Of a DNA stretch of 9,053 nt, positions 6,280 through 9,053 are shown one piece after another. Position numbers and translations under genes: made by a program. The stretch comes from Phycisphaeraceae bacterium. Lineage in GTDB: Bacteria; Planctomycetota; Phycisphaerae; Phycisphaerales; Phycisphaeraceae. Numbering within the stretch: the first letter of the stretch is position 1; the number at the start of each line of letters is the position of its first letter. The DNA is taken from positions 1 to 9,053 of the forward strand of contig JAESSU010000453.1 of assembly GCA_016763955.1 (NCBI GenBank), given 5' to 3'. The notes beneath the pieces were generated by a model. The model saw nothing but the letters and a program-made list of their open reading frames with translations. It ran no database searches and had not been told where the DNA came from.

Positions 6280-7350
6280 ATGGCAAAAAAGAAGCTCAGT
6301 TACGCGGATACGGGAGTGGACATTGACGCAGGAGATGCGGCGGTCGACAAAATCAAGGGACACATTCGTCGGACCTATGGCCCGCGTGTGTTAGGCAAGT
6401 TCGGCAGCTTTGCCGGCTGCTTTAGACTTGATTACAACGAAAAACTATTTAAACGAAACTATAAGGACCCCGTCCTAGTGAGTTGTGCTGATGGCGTGGG
6501 CTCCAAAGTCAAGCTTGCAGTGCAGATGGGGATTCTAGACACCGTCGGTCAGGACTGCGTGGCAATGAACATCAACGATCTGATTGTTCAAGGTGCCGAG
6601 CCGCTGTTTTTTCTAGACTATATTGGCATCTACAGAGTCGATCCCAATGAGATCGAACAGATCGTCAAAGGTGTTGCAGACGGTTGCCAACTTTCAGGCT
6701 GTTCGCTTATTGGTGGTGAGACGGCTGAGCTGCCGGACATCTACGAGCCTAAAGACTTTGACCTTGCAGGATTTTCCGTAGGTGTCTGCGAGCTTAAACG
6801 CATCGTCGATGGCTCACGAACCCAAGCCGGCGATGTGATCCTTGGCTTAGCTTCTTCAGGTGTGCACTCCAATGGTTATTCACTGGTGCGCGCAATCATC
6901 AAGCAAGCTAAGTTGGATATCAATAAAATCTATCCTGAACTGGATCCGAAAAAGAAACTTGGCGAAGTTCTGCTTACCCCCACGCGGATTTATGCCAAGC
7001 CAGTGGTCAGTGTGCTTCGTAAGTACACGCACAAGCAACCGGTCTCTGCGATGAGTCACATCACCGGCGGGGGGTTGCCTGGCAATGTCAATCGCACGCT
7101 TAGTGATAGCGTCGATGCCAAGCTCAGCCGCAAGTCATGGAAAGTTCCCCCCATCTTCAAGTTCCTCCAAAAGCATGGCAACGTGGATGAATCAGAAATG
7201 CTCCGTGTCTTTAACATGGGCGTTGGATACGTCGTGATCGTTCGCCCGCACTTTGCAGACTCCATCAAGGAACAACTCCGTAAAGCAGGTGAAACCGTCT
7301 ACACGCTAGGCAAACTCACCAAGGGTACTGGCAAAGTCATTCTCAAGTAA
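6280..7350 (+). CDS. purM: Phosphoribosylformylglycinamidine cyclo-ligase (AIR synthetase)
   Basis: PurM closes the imidazole ring: it uses ATP to turn FGAM into AIR, step five of de novo purine synthesis, in the cytoplasm as a homodimer. I start it at the ATG at 6280, giving 356 aa (family about 345) and the usual opening MAKKKLSYADTGVDIDAGD. A longer frame from 6211 would add 23 residues that do not fit the family, and it has no ribosome site. Signature segments in order: SCADGVGSKVKLA (68-80), GQDCVAMNINDLIVQGAEP (90-108), LIGGETAELPDIY (143-155), LAGFSVGV (162-169), LASSGVHSNGYSLVR (190-204), LLTPTRIYAK (231-240), SHITGGGLPGN (259-269) and MLRVFNMGVGYVV (307-319). The catalytic and nucleotide-binding regions look intact. 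The ribosome site is weak (GGA at 6264-6266). No other pur gene is adjacent. Codon usage looks more C-rich than in neighbouring genes, by eye. Confidence 0.97.
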   Translation: MAKKKLSYADTGVDIDAGDAAVDKIKGHIRRTYGPRVLGKFGSFAGCFRLDYNEKLFKRNYKDPVLVSCADGVGSKVKLAVQMGILDTVGQDCVAMNINDLIVQGAEPLFFLDYIGIYRVDPNEIEQIVKGVADGCQLSGCSLIGGETAELPDIYEPKDFDLAGFSVGVCELKRIVDGSRTQAGDVILGLASSGVHSNGYSLVRAIIKQAKLDINKIYPELDPKKKLGEVLLTPTRIYAKPVVSVLRKYTHKQPVSAMSHITGGGLPGNVNRTLSDSVDAKLSRKSWKVPPIFKFLQKHGNVDESEMLRVFNMGVGYVVIVRPHFADSIKEQLRKAGETVYTLGKLTKGTGKVILK

Positions 7351-7535
7351 CACAGCACACGAGTGGTTTATTGCAGCTTATTTGCATTGGATCATGATCA
7401 GTATCATCACGAAAAATAGCTGCGACACAACGTATCACTGATGCATCGTAAGATGCAAGATGTAATGTTTTAGCTGAAACAGAATCACTAGAGCGTTGCT
7501 GTTTTAACTGTCATGTTTTGTAAAAATCAATCCAT
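7351..7535. other. Intergenic spacer after purM
   Basis: I see no gene here. It contains a 10-bp palindrome GATCATGATC at 7390-7399 and a cluster of GATGCA-type words at 7440-7460. Neither has an evident role. The transcript of purM should pass through and end at the terminator at 7536-7570. Confidence 0.5.
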
Positions 7536-7570
7536 AAAAAAAACGCGAGGTGATTAACCTCGCGTTTTTT
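7536..7570. terminator. Strong bidirectional intrinsic terminator
   Basis: AACGCGAGGT (7542-7551), loop GATTA, then ACCTCGCGTT (7557-7566) form a perfect 10-bp stem. It is flanked by eight A (7536-7543) on the left and six T (7565-7570) on the right. It therefore works on paper in both directions: for purM on the plus strand and for the minus-strand operon, whose last gene ends at 7657. Confidence 0.95.
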
Positions 7571-7585
7571 ATACCCATCGGGTAT
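7571..7585. repeat. Short perfect hairpin, copy 2 of a similar pair
   Basis: ATACCC, loop ATC, GGGTAT form a perfect 6-bp inverted repeat right next to the bidirectional terminator. Its flanks (TTT before, ATTTTG shortly after) match those of the hairpin at 1294-1310, where the stem has ATACGC/GCGTAT. The stem difference is a compensated base-pair swap. Confidence 0.45.
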
Positions 7586-7656
7586 CATTTTGACCGCGCT
7601 GTAAACGCATTGGAGGCCTAAAACAAATCGTCGCGTACAAAAGCAACAGGACAAGT

Positions 7657-7953
7657 TCATTGACGACGGGTATAGTATAAAGGATCCGCAGAATTTGGCG
7701 TAGTGGTACGGGCTACGGTTTTGTCTGCGGGTGTGATGCAGGGCGATCCGAGCCAAACACTAGCTTGGTCGAGAAAGCCCCGCACACGCGGTGGTATGTT
7801 CGTAGGAAGAACCGTATACAAAAAACCAGCATGGCAATCGACGGAACGTAACAAATGGTTGTCAGTGTCCATACGAATGATTCCAATGCCAAAAAGGAAC
7901 ATTATGACAAGTGTGAATAAACTGGGCACAATCGTGAAGATCAATTGCCTCAT
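7657..7953 (-). CDS. Small single-pass membrane protein, last gene of the operon
   Basis: This 98-aa protein has a strongly hydrophobic segment at about residues 4-26 (LIFTIVPSLFTLVIMFLFGIGII) after a short MRQ start. The rest is probably outside the inner membrane: a middle part with two cysteines (SVDCHAGF and GSPCITP) and a polar tail ending YYTRRQ. The paired cysteines could form a disulfide if exported. Its ATG (7953-7951) overlaps the stop of the upstream gene as ATGA. AGGAG (7966-7962) lies eight bases before it, so it is very likely a real, translationally coupled gene. The stop is about 90 bases before the bidirectional terminator. I recognise no family, and no function is proposed. 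Confidence 0.7.
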   Translation of the reverse strand: MRQLIFTIVPSLFTLVIMFLFGIGIIRMDTDNHLLRSVDCHAGFLYTVLPTNIPPRVRGFLDQASVWLGSPCITPADKTVARTTTPNSADPLYYTRRQ

Positions 7954-8516
7954 GGCTGAATCTCCTGTTTAGGATGTGACTTTGGAGCCGTGGTAGAACG
8001 TGTCTTGGCAAGGAGTCTTTTGTTGAAGCGTTCAAGTACATTTGCTGCGCGATACAGACGATTATTCAGACGTTCATAGTCAATATGAGTGGTCTTTTTG
8101 GGAAGTTCCTGGATTGGCGTAAGAGGGTTTGCCAAAGCTAGAGCCGACTCGTCAACAACTTGCGTTGAAGTTGAAATGAGCGTGGGGTTTTGAGCTGGAA
8201 TTGGAATTGGAGTTGGGCTTGGTTCAAGGATCGGTTTGGGGGCCAAAGCGGGCGTTGGCGTTCGCTTAGGTGTCGGCATCTGGACTTGTCTGATGGGCTG
8301 TGGGGGATGCGTTATTTGCGTCACCTTAACAGGCTCATCGACTGTCTGTGACTTGCTTTGGGGCAGAGGCGCTAACATGGCCAGCGGAGAAGCTGCCTTT
8401 GCAGGTGTTGTGGGATGGAACCTTGCACGCGATGGCGAGTCAAACGATTGGGTGATGTACAGTGTTGCGGCAACTGCGAGGCCGGCTGTGAATATCATTA
8501 ATAAGAGGGTTTTCAT
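7950..8516 (-). CDS. Membrane-anchored proline-rich protein, middle gene of the operon
   Basis: This 188-aa protein begins MKTLLLMIFTAGLAVAATLYI, an uncleaved anchor or signal sequence (about 3-22). There is no lipobox Cys. Residues about 30-135 are low-complexity and rich in Pro, Thr, Ser and Ala, with stretches such as PTPKRTPTP and PSPTPIPIP. They resemble an extended linker of the TonB type that can span an envelope space. Residues about 146-175 form a charged, probably helical segment (YERLNNRLYRAANVLERFNKRL), and the end is basic. The start ATG (8516-8514) overlaps the previous stop as ATGA, with AAGGAG (8531-8526) nine bases upstream. Its stop in turn overlaps the next start. No known domain is recognised; similarity to TonB is only in composition. 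It may scaffold or bridge partners encoded in the same operon, which is inference. Confidence 0.75.
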   Translation of the reverse strand: MKTLLLMIFTAGLAVAATLYITQSFDSPSRARFHPTTPAKAASPLAMLAPLPQSKSQTVDEPVKVTQITHPPQPIRQVQMPTPKRTPTPALAPKPILEPSPTPIPIPAQNPTLISTSTQVVDESALALANPLTPIQELPKKTTHIDYERLNNRLYRAANVLERFNKRLLAKTRSTTAPKSHPKQEIQP

Positions 8517-9053
8517 AGCCGGGGGCTCCTTGTTTGTACTTGGGTAATTTCAAAATTTAATTGTTGGGGACCGAGTTGGAATTGCCCGCCGAAGTTTCGG
8601 ATCTGTCCCATGGTCAGGCCTCGCTCAAACGCAGCGGCAAGTTGAGAGGCGTGAAGCATTTGTTCAATGGCATCGGGCACGAGTACCGCTAGATGTTTAG
8701 TATTGTCGAGCCTAGCGGCAAACGCGGCGGTTCTAAACGCAGGTACATTATCGACAATGCGCAGTTTGTTTGAAAAGCGAACTCGGACATTGGCCTCAAA
8801 TGCAGTTTGATGCCAGCGTTGATCGTCCCATGCAAGTTGTTCGGTGACATTCACTGCACCTTGCATTGTATCGATAATGACCAATTTCATTTGGCCTTGT
8901 TCAAGGACTTGTTGTGCATGCGATTCATTTTTCCAATTGATACGCAAGGTCGGTTTGTGGGGGCCATCGGTGTGTCCAGCATAATCACCGGCTTTTTTTA
9001 TGCTGGCAGAACGAGAGGCCGTCGGTGTTAACAATGGCAATGATGGGGGAGTC
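8513..9053 (-). CDS. Uncharacterised protein, 5' end outside the window
   Basis: The frame is open to the right edge of the window, so the gene is partial. A TTG at 9040 could be read as a start, but no ribosome site precedes it and the frame continues upstream with TPPS, so I treat it as internal. At least 179 residues are seen. The first part is Pro/Ser/Thr-rich and linker-like. From about LRINWKNESHAQQVLEQG to the end there seems to be one folded alpha/beta domain, with strands MKLVIIDTM, VRFSNKLRIVDNVPAF and HLAVLVPDAIEQML, a segment FERGLTMGQIRNFGGQF, and a final strand LNFEITQVQTR. There is no catalytic motif, Cys or membrane segment in the visible part. The stop overlaps the next start (ATGA). 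The family is not recognised. The coupling suggests that it works with the two membrane-anchored proteins downstream. Confidence 0.8.
   Translation of the reverse strand, partial: TPPSLPLLTPTASRSASIKKAGDYAGHTDGPHKPTLRINWKNESHAQQVLEQGQMKLVIIDTMQGAVNVTEQLAWDDQRWHQTAFEANVRVRFSNKLRIVDNVPAFRTAAFAARLDNTKHLAVLVPDAIEQMLHASQLAAAFERGLTMGQIRNFGGQFQLGPQQLNFEITQVQTRSPRL
8526..8531 (-). promoter_or_regulatory. Ribosome binding site of the proline-rich membrane protein
   Basis: AAGGAG on the minus strand lies inside the end of the upstream gene, nine bases before the overlapping ATG at 8516-8514. It supports the start call and translational coupling. Confidence 0.75.

Noticed and set aside
8236..8547. 103-codon plus-strand frame over the proline-rich gene
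   Set aside because: It is the antisense of a Pro-rich stretch, giving Gly- and Val-rich noise; the minus-strand gene is supported by ATGA overlaps and ribosome sites.
9038..9040. TTG as the true start of the right-edge gene
   Set aside because: The frame stays open upstream to the window edge, and the bases before the TTG read as CCCCCATCA, with no ribosome site.

Overview
The window looks like a chromosomal segment of a flagellated Gram-negative-type bacterium. I lean towards a planctomycete, perhaps of the Phycisphaerae. This rests on the style of the flagellin (conserved D0/D1 ends, an unusual LLLEVQSLIGE segment, a flagellin IN-type insert) and on lone housekeeping genes set among uncharacterised ones. 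It is inference from remembered family patterns, not a search result. No phage, transposase, CRISPR array or tRNA/rRNA gene is visible.

Left part (1-1660): a possible 3' gene tail (2-112); a membrane-anchored DUF2726-type protein (204-764); and a small cysteine-containing protein of 76 aa (906-1136), both on +. A 530-base gap without a clear gene follows. It holds a short perfect hairpin and a well-primed but unproven 30-codon minus-strand reading frame.

Middle (1597-5032), minus strand: a full flagellin gene (1666-3162) with its own intrinsic terminator just downstream and a sigma-28-like promoter about 120 bases upstream. Its leader carries repeated GGA motifs. Upstream of it is moeA (3458-4690), a molybdenum-cofactor gene with no other Mo-cofactor gene nearby. 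The 342-base gap between moeA and the divergent ROK gene holds short direct repeats and an imperfect inverted-repeat element with CGCAGAG/CTCTGCG arms.

Right of that (5033-7350), plus strand: a ROK-family regulator starting at TTG that has lost the zinc site and the sugar-kinase phosphate motif, then purM of the de novo purine pathway.

Far right (7536-9053): a strong bidirectional terminator separates purM from a minus-strand operon of at least three genes. The genes overlap by ATGA and are therefore probably translationally coupled. I cannot assign any of the three to a known family. One is partial at the window edge, one is a membrane-anchored proline-rich protein, and one is a small membrane-anchored protein. 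This operon is the best candidate here for something undescribed.
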